A DNA stretch of 64,000 nt from Sphingobacteriia bacterium 24-36-13 (GTDB taxonomy: Bacteria; Bacteroidota; Bacteroidia; Chitinophagales; Chitinophagaceae), in contig NCHN01000005.1 in the NCBI GenBank assembly GCA_002281875.1, forward strand, positions 1 to 64,000, read 5' to 3'. Below the pieces are notes generated by a model, which saw only the letters and a list, made by a program, of their open reading frames with translations, was not told the origin of the DNA and ran no database searches. How positions within the stretch are numbered: the stretch's first letter is position 1; every line of letters starts with the position of its first letter. Shown here piece after piece: positions 1 through 9,303 of this stretch. Made by a program: the position numbers and the translations under genes.

Positions 1-1127
1 ATATTTAATACATAAGCCAATCTAACTTCTTTCTTACCAAGTCCTGGGGTTCCATAAAATCCAGTAGCTGGTGCCAACATCACCGTTTGTCCTTCATGGC
101 TAAATTCTTCTAATAACCACTGACAAAAAATATCTGAATCATCAATTGGTAATTGAGCCATTGCATAAAATGCGCCTCCTGGGTTAGGGCAAAATACCCC
201 ATCCATCTCGTTTAATCGCTTTACAATTAGGTCTCTTCTTTTTTTGTACTCTGCCTTTGTAGTGTCAAAATAATCTGCAGGCAAATCAATAGCTGCTTCT
301 CCTGCTATTTGTGCAAAACTAGGTGGGCTTAATCGTGCTTGTGCAAATTTCATCACAGCATCTAATACTTGTTGATTTTTTGTAACAAGGGCGCCAATTC
401 TTCCCCCACAAGCACTGTATCTTTTACTAATGGTGTCCATGATAATAACATGATCGTCAACTCCAGTTAAGTGCATGGCACTTACTTGTTCACCCTCGTA
501 ACAAAACTCTCTATAAGCTTCATCTGAGAATAAATACAAATTGTATTTTACAATCAATTCTTTTAGTTGCTCCATTTCGGCCCTACTATATAAATAGCCA
601 GTAGGGTTATTCGGGTTGCAAATCACAATTGCTTTTGTTTTAGATGTAATCTTAGCTTCCAAATCTGCAATGGGTGGTAAAGCAAATCCATTCTCAATTG
701 CCGATGTTACTGGTACAACATGAACACCTGCTGCAACTGCAAATCCATTGTAATTGGCATAAAATGGTTCAGGAATAATCACTTCGTCGCCAGCATCTAA
801 ACAGGCCATAAAGCCAAATTGAATGGCTTCACTACCACCTGTTGTGATGATGATTTGTTGGTGATTCACTTTTATTCCAACTGATGCATAATAGTCCACT
901 AATTTCTTTCTATAACTTTCATTTCCTGCACTATGACTGTATTCTAGTACTTTGAAATCGCTGTTTCTAACTGCGTCTAATACCATTTTGGGGGTTTCAA
1001 TATCGGGTTGGCCAATATTTAAATGGTATACTTTGGTGCCTCTTTTTTTAGCAGCTTCTGCAAAGGGAACCAGTTTTCTAATAGGTGAAGAAGGCATAGC
1101 GTTGCCTCTGTTACTAATGGTTAACAT
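1..1127 (-). CDS. PLP-dependent class I/II aminotransferase (3'-truncated by window edge)
   Basis: Fold-type I aminotransferase, read leftwards and running off the window, so the C-terminus is missing. About 375 residues are visible. They contain the N-terminal substrate-lid segment (NIGQPDIETP), the NPNNPTG motif near residue 171, the SDEAY motif near 201 and the pyridoxal-phosphate lysine in an SKRYSACGGRIG context near residue 235. This fits aspartate/tyrosine/aromatic-type aminotransferases; the exact substrate cannot be read from the sequence. The ATG at 1125-1127 is chosen because the protein begins directly with the conserved segment. The 34-bp gap to the next gene upstream (stop at 1162) on the same strand allows co-transcription. 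Family assignment is secure, specificity is not. Confidence 0.9.
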   Translation of the reverse strand, partial: MLTISNRGNAMPSSPIRKLVPFAEAAKKRGTKVYHLNIGQPDIETPKMVLDAVRNSDFKVLEYSHSAGNESYRKKLVDYYASVGIKVNHQQIIITTGGSEAIQFGFMACLDAGDEVIIPEPFYANYNGFAVAAGVHVVPVTSAIENGFALPPIADLEAKITSKTKAIVICNPNNPTGYLYSRAEMEQLKELIVKYNLYLFSDEAYREFCYEGEQVSAMHLTGVDDHVIIMDTISKRYSACGGRIGALVTKNQQVLDAVMKFAQARLSPPSFAQIAGEAAIDLPADYFDTTKAEYKKRRDLIVKRLNEMDGVFCPNPGGAFYAMAQLPIDDSDIFCQWLLEEFSHEGQTVMLAPATGFYGTPGLGKKEVRLAYVLN

Positions 1128-1161
1128 AGCTAAAATTAAAATATGGACTGAATTAAGAAGC

Positions 1162-1533
1162 TTATTTTTTTACGTCAACCACTTCGCCTTCTATGGTTAA
1201 AATATAAGGTTGATTAGAGTGCGCAAACTTAACATCTACCCGCTTTTTAAACACACCCACTGCTTCTGCATTGTAAGTTACTTTAAGGGTACTGGTTTTA
1301 CCTTTTGGGGTAGGGGCTTGGTCGTAAACGGGTTTAGTGCAACCGCATTCTGCATTGGCAAATTCAATTACAACAGGCTTTGCAGCATTATTTGTGTAAG
1401 TAAATACAAAAGTAGCAGGAACTCCTTTTTTGATTTTGCCAAATTGATGAGTAGTCTTGTTAAACTTAATATCGTTTTGAGCAAAAGCAGTTAGACCCGC
1501 CAGTAAAAAAAGGGATAAAAAAATCGATTTCAT
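1162..1533 (-). CDS. DUF1573 domain protein, secreted
   Basis: A 123-residue protein with an N-terminal signal peptide (MKSIFLSLFLLAGLTAFAQ, cleavage likely after AFA) followed by a single DUF1573 domain. Family hallmarks are the HQFGKIKKG start, the ECGCTKP cysteine pair and the GVFKKRVDVKF strand. DUF1573 proteins are abundant in Bacteroidota envelopes; they are immunoglobulin-like and have no established enzymatic role. A related but not identical paralogue lies 31 bp upstream on the same strand, so the pair looks like an old tandem duplication in one operon. The function is unknown; a periplasmic or outer-membrane location is inferred from the signal peptide. Confidence 0.85.
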   Translation of the reverse strand: MKSIFLSLFLLAGLTAFAQNDIKFNKTTHQFGKIKKGVPATFVFTYTNNAAKPVVIEFANAECGCTKPVYDQAPTPKGKTSTLKVTYNAEAVGVFKKRVDVKFAHSNQPYILTIEGEVVDVKK

Positions 1534-1564
1534 ATGTTTTTATTTTCTTAAGTGAGTACTATAT

Positions 1565-1945
1565 TTATTGAACGCCTTCTCCTGTAAAGCTGGTTTGTTT
1601 AACCAAGCCCCCCGAGATAATGATATCTGTAAAACGAGTAAATTTTCCTAAAACTGACCCGTTAAATTGAATTTTTATTTTTACTGTTTCGCCTGGTTTA
1701 AATGTTTGATTTGGGGTGAAATCAGGGGTTGTGCAGCCACAGCCCGCTCTAACTCCTTCTAATTTTAGGGTTTCTTTACTGGTGTTGGTTACTTCAACCC
1801 AATATTCTACCGGTTTACCAAAAGCTACTTTACCCATATTATAGGTTTCATTTTTAATGGACACTTTTGCCTCATTATCTTGCGCAACTGAAGCAAAGGA
1901 TGTACCTAAAAATGCAATAAGGACGAATAAAAATTTCATTGGCAT
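1565..1945 (-). CDS. DUF1573 domain protein, secreted (second copy)
   Basis: DUF1573 domain protein with signal peptide (MKFLFVLIAFLGTSFASVAQ) and the family core YNMGKVAFGKP followed by GCGCTTP. The open frame extends up to 2020, but the extra N-terminal residues are not signal-like. A putative -7 element lies at 1958-1965, downstream of the 2020 ATG. I therefore choose the ATG at 1943-1945 (MPMKF); the ATG at 1937-1939 is an equally plausible start. It is divergent from the E1 gene on the other side. Function unknown, as for its neighbour. Confidence 0.82.
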   Translation of the reverse strand: MPMKFLFVLIAFLGTSFASVAQDNEAKVSIKNETYNMGKVAFGKPVEYWVEVTNTSKETLKLEGVRAGCGCTTPDFTPNQTFKPGETVKIKIQFNGSVLGKFTRFTDIIISGGLVKQTSFTGEGVQ

Positions 1946-1957
1946 AATTTTAGAGCG

Positions 1958-1965
1958 TAAAAGTA
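1958..1965 (-). promoter_or_regulatory. Putative -7 element for DUF1573 pair
   Basis: Reads TACTTTTA followed by CG on the minus strand, one base off the Bacteroidota TAnnTTTG consensus. The same ten-base string occurs upstream of the OmpA gene. No clear TTG is seen 17-23 bp upstream. Its position supports the downstream start codon of the DUF1573 gene. Confidence 0.3.
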
Positions 1966-2032
1966 CTGAAATTGATTGCTTAAAGTTTATCTTAACAGTT
2001 ATTAACCCGTTAATTTCCAATTAAACTAATTA

Positions 2033-2066
2033 TTGTTAGTCTATTCCGTTCCTAATCCTATTTTTG
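2033..2066 (+). promoter_or_regulatory. Putative promoter of E1 dehydrogenase gene
   Basis: TTG at 2033-2035, a 23-bp spacer and TATTTTTG at 2059-2066, matching the Bacteroidota -33/-7 pattern. The -7 box ends only 4 bp before the first ATG (2071). The transcript would therefore be leaderless or nearly so, or translation starts at the in-frame ATG at 2107. Confidence 0.45.
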
Positions 2067-2070
2067 TTTT

Positions 2071-4461
2071 ATGGAATCAACTGCTTCATTACAATACAAA
2101 GACGATATGTTGTCTTTTGAAGGTTTTAGAAATACCATTCTAGAAGATTATAAAACTGCCGTGATAAGCAGAGAAGTAAGCTTATTAGGTAGAAGAGAAG
2201 TACTTACCGGAAAAGCCAAGTTTGGTATTTTTGGTGATGGTAAAGAAGTTGCTCAATTGGCTATGGCTAAATTTTTTCAGCCTGGCGATTTTAGAAGCGG
2301 CTATTACCGCGATCAAACATTCATGTTTGCTGCTGGGCTTTCTAGTGTAGAACAATATTTTGCCCAATTGTATGCGGATCCAGATGTTAAGAATGATCCA
2401 TTCAGTGCAGGAAGACAAATGAATGCCCATTTTGCTACCAAACTAGTAGATGATAATGGTAACTGGTTAGACCTAGCCAATCGTAAAAACATATCTGCTG
2501 ATATGGCGCCAACTGCATCTCAAATGCCTAGAGCATTGGGGCTTGCTTATGCATCAAAATGTTTTAGACAAAGCATTCATTTAAGAGAGTTAGAAAATTT
2601 AAGTCATAACGGAAACGAAGTATGCTTTTGTACCATTGGAGATGCTAGTACCAGTGAAGGGCATTTTTGGGAAACAATGAATGCTGCCGGTGTTTTACAA
2701 GTGCCTTTGGCTGTTTTTGTATGGGATGATGGGTATGGCATTTCAGTTCCCAAAAATTTTCAAACCACCAAAGGTTCTATTTCCGATGCATTGAAAGGGT
2801 TAGAGAAAATGGAAGATACCAATGGTATCAGAATTTATAAACTAAAAGCATGGGATTATGCAGGACTTTGTCAGGCTTTTGAAGAAGGAATTCAAAGAAT
2901 AAGAGATACACATGTTCCTGTATTATTTCATGTAGAAGAAGTAACTCAACCTCAAGGTCACTCTACTAGTGGTAGCCATGAGCGATACAAAACACCAGAA
3001 CGATTGGCTTGGGAAAAAGAATGGGATTGTATTAAAAAAATGAAAGAGTGGATGCTCGAAAATCAATTGAGCAACGAGGAAGAAATTGCTGATATAGAAT
3101 CTGCTGCAAAAGAACATGTTCGCGAAAGCAGATTGCGTGCTTGGGAAAAATACATCAATCCAATAAGGGAACAAGCAGATAATGCGGCCACTTTATTGAA
3201 AGAGTTGGTTGTAAACGATATGGACAAATACAATCGTTTACAAAAAATGGCAAACGATTTGTTGCAAAACAAAGAGCCTTTAAGAAGGGATGTTTTAAGA
3301 ACATTGTCATTAGCCATCGAATTGGCACCAGATTCTCCCTCTACGCAAGATGTTCAATTATTTTACCAAGAGTTACTCAACTTAAATAAGGAATTATATA
3401 ATTCTCATTTATACAATCAAACCGCAAAAAGCGCATTAAATATTCAGGAAATAAAACCCTTGATTTCATTTGATGCGCCTTTAGTAAACGGTTTTGAGGT
3501 ATTAAATAAATACTTTGATGCATTGTTTACACAGAACCATAAAGTATATGCTTTTGGTGAAGATGTAGGTTATATTGGAGATGTAAATCAAGGGTTTGCA
3601 GGGTTACAAGAAAAACATGGAAGAGATCGAATTTTTGATACGGGTATTCGAGAACTAACCATCATGGGACAAGCGGTAGGTATGGCTTTAAGAGGATTAA
3701 GGCCTATTGCTGAAATTCAATATTTAGATTATTTACTGTATGGTTTGCAAGTATTAAGTGATGATGTTGCAACCACCCATTTTAGAACAAAAGGTCAACA
3801 GTGTTGTCCGGTAATTATAAGAACAAGAGGGCATAGATTAGAAGGTATTTGGCACAGCGGTTCACCTCTTGGTATGATTATAAATGCCCTAAGAGGCATG
3901 TATGTTTGTGTGCCAAGAAATATGGTACAAGCGGTTGGTATGTACAATACACTTTTATCCTCTAATGACCCTGCATTAGTGATTGAATGTTTAAACGGAT
4001 ATCGTTTAAAGGAAAAAATGCCAGCTAATTTATTGGAATATACCGTGCCCTTGGGTATTCCTGAAGTGATTACAGCAGGGGATGATTTAACCATTGTTTC
4101 CTATGGCTCTACTTTAAGAATTATTCAAGATGCAGTAGAACGTTTAGCCAATGAGGGAATTAGTTGCGAAGTGATAGATGTACAAACTTTATTGCCATTC
4201 GACATCAATCATATGATTTTGGATTCTTTAAAGAAAACCAATAGAATCTTATTTGTAGATGAAGACGTACCAGGTGGTGCAGCTGCTTATATGTACAACC
4301 AAGTAATTGAAGGTCAAAAAGCATTTCAGTGGTTAGATGTAAGTCCTAGAACACTTACAGCTCAAGCGCATAGACCTAGCTACGGTAGTGATGGAGATTA
4401 TTTTAGTAAACCCAACGCCGAAGACATCATTCGAGTGGTACATGAAATGATGAGCGAATAA
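2071..4461 (+). CDS. Fused 2-oxoacid dehydrogenase E1 (alpha + beta subunits)
   Basis: Thiamine-diphosphate-dependent E1 component of a branched-chain 2-oxoacid/pyruvate-type dehydrogenase, with alpha and beta subunits fused in one 796-residue chain. The alpha half (about 1-390) carries the YRDQ substrate motif and the ThDP-binding stretch IGDAST...N near residues 188-215. The beta half (about 475-796) opens with the FGEDVG motif near residue 493 and continues through DTGIRE and EIQYLDY. Such fusions are common in Bacteroidota and would work with E2 and E3 encoded elsewhere; neither is in this window. The preferred 2-oxoacid (branched-chain versus pyruvate) is not settled by sequence. The first ATG lies 4 bp after the -7 box; the ATG at 2107 is an alternative start and would remove only a non-conserved leader. 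Confidence 0.9.
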   Translation: MESTASLQYKDDMLSFEGFRNTILEDYKTAVISREVSLLGRREVLTGKAKFGIFGDGKEVAQLAMAKFFQPGDFRSGYYRDQTFMFAAGLSSVEQYFAQLYADPDVKNDPFSAGRQMNAHFATKLVDDNGNWLDLANRKNISADMAPTASQMPRALGLAYASKCFRQSIHLRELENLSHNGNEVCFCTIGDASTSEGHFWETMNAAGVLQVPLAVFVWDDGYGISVPKNFQTTKGSISDALKGLEKMEDTNGIRIYKLKAWDYAGLCQAFEEGIQRIRDTHVPVLFHVEEVTQPQGHSTSGSHERYKTPERLAWEKEWDCIKKMKEWMLENQLSNEEEIADIESAAKEHVRESRLRAWEKYINPIREQADNAATLLKELVVNDMDKYNRLQKMANDLLQNKEPLRRDVLRTLSLAIELAPDSPSTQDVQLFYQELLNLNKELYNSHLYNQTAKSALNIQEIKPLISFDAPLVNGFEVLNKYFDALFTQNHKVYAFGEDVGYIGDVNQGFAGLQEKHGRDRIFDTGIRELTIMGQAVGMALRGLRPIAEIQYLDYLLYGLQVLSDDVATTHFRTKGQQCCPVIIRTRGHRLEGIWHSGSPLGMIINALRGMYVCVPRNMVQAVGMYNTLLSSNDPALVIECLNGYRLKEKMPANLLEYTVPLGIPEVITAGDDLTIVSYGSTLRIIQDAVERLANEGISCEVIDVQTLLPFDINHMILDSLKKTNRILFVDEDVPGGAAAYMYNQVIEGQKAFQWLDVSPRTLTAQAHRPSYGSDGDYFSKPNAEDIIRVVHEMMSE

Positions 4462-4488
4462 ATAATTAAAATGGAATGGGCGTTGAAA

Positions 4489-4902
4489 TTAGTTATAAAA
4501 TAACGCTTTAAGATCAGGGCTTGGAATCGCACAGCTTTCTTTTTTCCCAAACCATTTATACCGATTATTGGCAATAAATTGATAGACTGCATTACGAATA
4601 AAAGGCGGTATAATGATGAATGCATAGAGTAACGGCCATGCTCCAGATAACTGTTTTGCAACCATTAATGCTCCTGTAGAATGGGTATAGATTTGTTGAT
4701 CTTTGAAAAGAATAAAAGAGTTCAGAGAGTTCGGTGGTGAATCAAACTGCTTTAATACTTGTTGGCCATAATCCCCCTGAATAGAAGCAAAACGAAATTG
4801 CTTTTTCGGATCATGTTTAATTACAAATTGTACACTACTATTGCATAAATTACAAACCCCGTCAAATAAAATAACGGGGTTGGTATTGGAGGTGATTTCC
4901 AT
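4489..4902 (-). CDS. DCC-family thiol-disulfide oxidoreductase-like protein (DUF393)
   Basis: A 137-residue protein of the DCC/DUF393 family, named for the DGVCNLC motif, here in VILFDGVCNLCNSSVQF near residues 12-28. The later FASIQ segment and the YXFIANNRYKWFGK-type C-terminus are also typical. The family is predicted to have a thioredoxin-like fold with a CxxC redox pair; cellular substrates are not established. The gene starts 18 bp after the yebC stop on the same strand and is probably co-transcribed with it. Its stop is 27 bp from the convergent E1 stop and I see no obvious terminator between them. Confidence 0.87.
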   Translation of the reverse strand: MEITSNTNPVILFDGVCNLCNSSVQFVIKHDPKKQFRFASIQGDYGQQVLKQFDSPPNSLNSFILFKDQQIYTHSTGALMVAKQLSGAWPLLYAFIIIPPFIRNAVYQFIANNRYKWFGKKESCAIPSPDLKALFYN

Positions 4903-4920
4903 TTGATAAAGTTCAATGAA

Positions 4921-5643
4921 TTATCCCATATTATGGAAAACTTTGTTGACGTCTTCGTCCTGTTCTAATCTTTCAATTAGTTTAGAAACGTCTTCGGCTT
5001 GTTCATCCGTTACAGGAACAGTATTTGTAGGAATCCACTCTAATTCTGCACTGATAGGGGTGATATTTTTATCTTCTAACACTTTTTGCAATTTGCCAAA
5101 ATCGGCAAATGCGCAACGCAAAACAATGATGGGGTTGCCATTGTCGTCTTCACTTTCTCCTAATTCTTCTAGACCATGGTCAATAAAATCTAATTCCATT
5201 TCTTCTAAATCCTGGCCTTCGGCTTTTAACTTAAATACCCCCATTTTTTTAAATTGGAAACTTACACTTCCATTAGTTCCCATGGCACCATGACCTTTAT
5301 TGAAATGACTTTTTACATTGGCCACTGTACGAACATGATTATCAGTTGCAGTTTCTACCAATAAAGCCACGCCATGCGGTGCATATCCTTCGTACAAAAT
5401 TTCTTCATAGTTGCTGGTGTCTTTGCCCATTGCACGCTTAATAGCTGCTTCTACACGATCCTTGGGCATACCCACGCTCTTGGCATTTTGAAAGCACCTT
5501 CTTAACGCTGGATTGGTAGCCACATCGGGCCCAGATGCTTTTACAGCAATCACGATTTCTTTACCTATTCGGGTAAAATTCTTTGCCATTTTATCCCAAC
5601 GGGCAAACATACTTGCTTTACGTACTTCAAAAATCCTTCCCAT
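4921..5643 (-). CDS. yebC: YebC/PmpR family protein
   Basis: A full-length 240-residue YebC/PmpR protein. The N-terminal basic region contains [17 protein letters not shown], a variant of the usual SKWANIKHRK segment. It is followed by the conserved [24 protein letters not shown] and [11 protein letters not shown] blocks and the C-terminal IPTNTVPV. Family members have been described as DNA-binding regulators and, more recently, as ribosome-associated factors that relieve stalling; which role applies here cannot be read from the sequence. The gene heads a two-gene unit with the DCC-family gene. A -7 box lies 20-27 bp upstream of the start. Confidence 0.93.
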   Translation of the reverse strand: MGRIFEVRKASMFARWDKMAKNFTRIGKEIVIAVKASGPDVATNPALRRCFQNAKSVGMPKDRVEAAIKRAMGKDTSNYEEILYEGYAPHGVALLVETATDNHVRTVANVKSHFNKGHGAMGTNGSVSFQFKKMGVFKLKAEGQDLEEMELDFIDHGLEELGESEDDNGNPIIVLRCAFADFGKLQKVLEDKNITPISAELEWIPTNTVPVTDEQAEDVSKLIERLEQDEDVNKVFHNMG

Positions 5644-5662
5644 AGTAAATGTTTTCGGATGG

Positions 5663-5670
5663 CAAAATTA
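5663..5670 (-). promoter_or_regulatory. Putative -7 element of yebC
   Basis: Reads TAATTTTG on the minus strand, a perfect match to TAnnTTTG, 19 bp before the yebC ATG. The region where a -33 box would lie overlaps the permease terminator hairpin and shows no clear TTG. Confidence 0.42.
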
Positions 5671-5678
5671 GTGAAAAA

Positions 5679-5704
5679 AAAGCCCCGATTTGCATCGGGG
5701 CTTT
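5679..5704 (-). terminator. Intrinsic terminator of the amino-acid permease gene
   Basis: Perfect 11-bp stem (AAAGCCCCGAT / ATCGGGGCTTT) with a 4-nt loop. On the minus strand it is followed by a run of T (A residues 5674-5681 on plus). It sits 21 bp after the permease stop and just upstream of the yebC promoter, insulating the two units. Confidence 0.88.
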
Positions 5705-5725
5705 GATATAAATAAGTTCCATTAT

Positions 5726-7261
5726 TTAGTGCTTCTCAAAATCAGAAGCTTTTGGTATAATATCACTTGGGTTTTGAAGTTTACTTCTTTTCTTGCTATA
5801 AACGAAGTATACGATTAAGCCCAATGCCATCCAACCAAATGCTACTTTTAAAGTAGTGGCATCTAATACAAAAATCATTGATGTACATACGATAACTCCT
5901 AATGAAGATACCAATGGAACCATTGGAGTCTTAAATGGACGCTCTAATTCAGGTGATTTTACCCTTAATACCCAAACACCTATACTTACTAGTACAAATG
6001 CAAACAGGGTTCCAAAAGAGGTTAAATCTCCAGCAACATGCCCTGGAACAAAAGCAGCAAATAATCCTACAAAAACAAATAAGATAATATTGGCTTTATA
6101 AGGAGTGCGGAATTTAGGGTGTAATTCTCCAAATGCTTTTGGAATTAATCCGTCGTTACTCATAGAATAGAAAATACGGCTTTGTCCCATTAACATTACT
6201 AAAATAACGGAAGAGAAACCTGCTAAAATTGCAATGGTTACTGCTTGTGCTAACCAACCGTAGCCAGTCATGTAAGCAGAAATAGCATACGCTACAGAAG
6301 CTTCACGACCTTTTTCTGGGTCAACAAATTCTTTCCAGTTAGCAACTCCTGTTAATACGTGTCCAAATAATATGTATAAAATAGTACACACTACTAAAGA
6401 GCCTAAAATACCTATAGGCATATCTCTCTTAGGATTCTTTGCTTCTTGTGCAGCAGTTGATACCGCATCAAATCCAATGAATGCAAAAAACACTACAGCA
6501 GCACCACCAAGTACACCACCCCATCCATGTTTATTGAAAGGAGAGTAATCTGCAATTACTTTTCCCGCACTGTCTACAACCGCTGCAGTTCCCTCTGGAA
6601 TTAAATAAGGAGTATGATTTTCAGGCTTAATAAACTGCCAGCCAATTCCAATAAATAACAATACGATACCTACTTTAATAAATACAATTACCGCATTTAC
6701 AATGGCAGATTCTTGTGTTCCTTTAATCAACAATAATGTGATTAGACCCAAAATCAATAATGCTGGTGCATTAATCATGCCTTGGTGTAATACACCTGCT
6801 GAGTCTGTAAAACTTTCAAAGGGGGAGTGACACCATTCATAGGGGATGGAGCCTCCGAATAATTTATTGAGGTACTCGCTCCATGCAATAGATACAGTGG
6901 CTGCACCTAAAGCATATTCCATAATTAATGCCCATCCAATAATCCAAGCAACCAATTCTCCTAATGTAACATAAGAGTAAGCATACGCACTACCTGCAAT
7001 TGGAATCATTGCTGCAAACTCTGCATAACATAGACCAGCAAAAGCACAACCAATAGCGGCAATAATAAATGAAATGGTAACCGCTGGTCCTGCAGATTGT
7101 CCGGCAGCAGCAGCAGTTCTAACAAATAAACCGGCTCCAATAATGGCTCCGATGCCTAATGCAATTAAATTTCCGGCACCAAGTGTTCTTTGTAAACCAT
7201 TGGTAGAATCCTCTGCATTGGCCAGCATCGCTGTAAGCGATTTCTTTCTGAATAAACTCAT
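5726..7261 (-). CDS. APC-family amino acid permease
   Basis: A 511-residue inner-membrane transporter of the amino acid-polyamine-organocation superfamily, close to the cationic amino acid transporter/YfnA-like branch. The N-terminus has the conserved LGAGNLIALGIGAIIGAGLFV helix-1 segment. The middle carries FFAFIGFDAVSTAAQEAKNPKRDMPIGI, the signature of this branch, and about 12 hydrophobic helices can be traced. A soluble-looking insertion of about 50 residues lies before the FFAFIGFD helix. The substrate is unknown beyond amino acids. It is a single-gene unit with its own terminator, divergent from the DctA-like gene (93 bp between starts). Confidence 0.9.
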   Translation of the reverse strand: MSLFRKKSLTAMLANAEDSTNGLQRTLGAGNLIALGIGAIIGAGLFVRTAAAAGQSAGPAVTISFIIAAIGCAFAGLCYAEFAAMIPIAGSAYAYSYVTLGELVAWIIGWALIMEYALGAATVSIAWSEYLNKLFGGSIPYEWCHSPFESFTDSAGVLHQGMINAPALLILGLITLLLIKGTQESAIVNAVIVFIKVGIVLLFIGIGWQFIKPENHTPYLIPEGTAAVVDSAGKVIADYSPFNKHGWGGVLGGAAVVFFAFIGFDAVSTAAQEAKNPKRDMPIGILGSLVVCTILYILFGHVLTGVANWKEFVDPEKGREASVAYAISAYMTGYGWLAQAVTIAILAGFSSVILVMLMGQSRIFYSMSNDGLIPKAFGELHPKFRTPYKANIILFVFVGLFAAFVPGHVAGDLTSFGTLFAFVLVSIGVWVLRVKSPELERPFKTPMVPLVSSLGVIVCTSMIFVLDATTLKVAFGWMALGLIVYFVYSKKRSKLQNPSDIIPKASDFEKH

Positions 7262-7353
7262 AGTTTTATTAATTGGGTTCTGGTTTTAAATTATCTGGCA
7301 AAATAGGTATTATATTCAATTTACGGCTATATTGCCAACTCAAATTTTGCCGG

Positions 7354-8607
7354 ATGAAGAATAAACTGACTATTTATATCCTGATTGCCATGGTATTGGG
7401 AATTATTACAGGATATATTGTACATGAAAATGCCGCTCCGGAAACGATCAGTGGTTTTTCTAAAAACATCAAACTCCTTGGAACGATATTTATTAGATTA
7501 GTAAAAACCATTATAGCTCCATTGGTATTTAGTACACTAGTGGTAGGTATAGCAAAGCTGGGTGATCTTAAAACAGTAGGTAGAGTAGGAGGTAAAGCCA
7601 TGTTATGGTTTGTTACCGCTTCTTTGGTAAGCTTATTAGTGGGAATGGTATTGGTTAATTATTTTCAACCAGGGTCATATATAGATTTATCGCAAGCAGA
7701 TAATGCAGGGTTAAAAGACTTAATGGGTAAAACATCTGAGTTTTCTTTGCAAAAATTTATTGAGCATGTAGTGCCGTCTAGCATTTTTGAAGCAATGGCA
7801 ACCAATGAGATTCTTCAAATTGTTGTATTCTCTATATTGTTTGGAGTGGCTGCCGCAAACCTTGGACCTTATTCAAAACCTGTTATTAATGCCCTTGATG
7901 TTGTTGCGCATATAATTTTAAAAATTGTTGGTTATGTAATGAATTTTGCTCCCTTTGGTGTGTTTGGTACACTTGCTGCAGTAGTTGCAGACAAAGGATT
8001 GAGTATTTTTAGTTTTTACTTTATTTACTTTGGCTATTTTGTTTTAGGTATTGCTGTGTTATGGGTGCTTTTATGTACAGTGGGATATATCATTTTAGGT
8101 AAACGAATGAAGGGCTTATTGAAAGCTATTGCCAATCCGTTATTGGTAGCATTTAGTACTACTAGTAGTGAAGCCGTGTTTCCGAAATTAACAGAAGAGT
8201 TAGAAAGATTTGGTTGTAAAAAAAGCATTGTATCTTTTATTTTACCGCTGGGCTATTCCTTTAATTTAGATGGAAGCATGATGTATATGACTTTTGCCAG
8301 CTTAGCCATTGCTCAAGCTTACGGAATTCATATGCCCATTGGCGAACAGATTACCATGTTATTGGTACTAATGTTAACCAGTAAAGGGATTGCTGGTGTT
8401 CCAAGAGCATCACTTATCATTGTATTGGCTACCTGTGCTATGTTTAAAATTCCACCAGAAGGGGTTGCATTGATTTTGCCAATTGATCATTTTTGCGATA
8501 TGTTTAGAACTGGAACCAATGTATTAGGAAATGCATTGGCAACTACGGTGGTAAGTAAATGGGAAGGAGAATTACAAGAGGAAGGTGCAGTTGAACTGCA
8601 ATCATAA
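7354..8607 (+). CDS. Dicarboxylate/amino acid:cation symporter (DAACS family)
   Basis: A 417-residue secondary transporter of the glutamate/dicarboxylate:cation symporter family in the inner membrane. The re-entrant loop HP1 contains STTSSEAVFP. Helix 7 carries FNLDGS near residue 302 (NMDGT in GltPh), and helix 8 carries the DxxxDxFRTxxNVxGxxxAT motif near 375-395. The frame is open from 7273, but residues before MKNKLTIYIL are not conserved-looking, so the ATG at 7354 is used. The gene begins a plus-strand run with DedA, MFS and glycosyltransferase genes spaced 5-19 bp apart. Substrate (dicarboxylate, glutamate or aspartate) is undetermined. Confidence 0.9.
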   Translation: MKNKLTIYILIAMVLGIITGYIVHENAAPETISGFSKNIKLLGTIFIRLVKTIIAPLVFSTLVVGIAKLGDLKTVGRVGGKAMLWFVTASLVSLLVGMVLVNYFQPGSYIDLSQADNAGLKDLMGKTSEFSLQKFIEHVVPSSIFEAMATNEILQIVVFSILFGVAAANLGPYSKPVINALDVVAHIILKIVGYVMNFAPFGVFGTLAAVVADKGLSIFSFYFIYFGYFVLGIAVLWVLLCTVGYIILGKRMKGLLKAIANPLLVAFSTTSSEAVFPKLTEELERFGCKKSIVSFILPLGYSFNLDGSMMYMTFASLAIAQAYGIHMPIGEQITMLLVLMLTSKGIAGVPRASLIIVLATCAMFKIPPEGVALILPIDHFCDMFRTGTNVLGNALATTVVSKWEGELQEEGAVELQS

Positions 8608-8626
8608 ACAGAATTAATGTAGTGTT

Positions 8627-9298
8627 ATGTTAATGCAAATTTTATTAGAGTTTCATTGGACCAATTTATTACAACCTCAGTTTTATATTGAGCATGGTGG
8701 TTTGTGGTTGATCTTATTTGTGGTTTTTGCAGAAACTGGATTGTTCGCAGGTTTCTTTTTGCCTGGTGATAGCTTATTATTTGTTGCGGGTATTTACAGC
8801 ACCAATTTAGCCAATGAATTCATACCAACAGGTAATGAAGTATTTGATTTATTGTTGATTATGATGCTGATTTCAGCAGCGGGTATAATTGGAAATACAA
8901 CTGGATATTGGTTTGGTAGAAAAGTAGGTCCTTCTATGTACCAATGGAAAGAAAATATGTTTTTTAAACAGCGATACTTGCAACAAGCACATGAGTTCTA
9001 TGAAAAGCATGGGGGTGGCGCTATTATTGTAGCTCGCTTTATTCCAATCGTAAGAACCTTTGCTCCAATAGTTGCGGGGATAGTTCAAATGGATCAAAAA
9101 AAGTTCAGCTTCTATAATGTGGTTGGCTGTGTGGCTTGGGTTGGTAGTATGCTTTTTGCTGGACATTTTTTGCAAAAATGGATATTGGCTCAATTTGGAT
9201 TTGATTTAAAAGATCATTTAGAAATTATCGTACTAGGAATTGTGGCAGTTACTACTGCGCCGGTTATCATGAAATTGGTTTTTAATAAAAAGAAGTAA
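8627..9298 (+). CDS. DedA/SNARE-associated family membrane protein
   Basis: A 223-residue polytopic protein of the DedA (VTT domain) family. The hallmarks are GFFLPGDSLLF near residues 41-52, GNTTGYWFGRKVGP near 88-101 and the ARFIPIVRTFAPIVAG block near 135-150, where acidic and arginine residues important for DedA function lie. Some DedA proteins act as lipid-carrier flippases/scramblases (undecaprenyl phosphate, phosphatidylethanolamine) and affect envelope homeostasis; which applies here is unknown. The start may be the ATG at 8627 or the one two codons later. It lies 5 bp upstream of an MFS gene in the same unit. Confidence 0.9.
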   Translation: MLMQILLEFHWTNLLQPQFYIEHGGLWLILFVVFAETGLFAGFFLPGDSLLFVAGIYSTNLANEFIPTGNEVFDLLLIMMLISAAGIIGNTTGYWFGRKVGPSMYQWKENMFFKQRYLQQAHEFYEKHGGGAIIVARFIPIVRTFAPIVAGIVQMDQKKFSFYNVVGCVAWVGSMLFAGHFLQKWILAQFGFDLKDHLEIIVLGIVAVTTAPVIMKLVFNKKK

Positions 9299-9303
9299 GC
9301 ATC

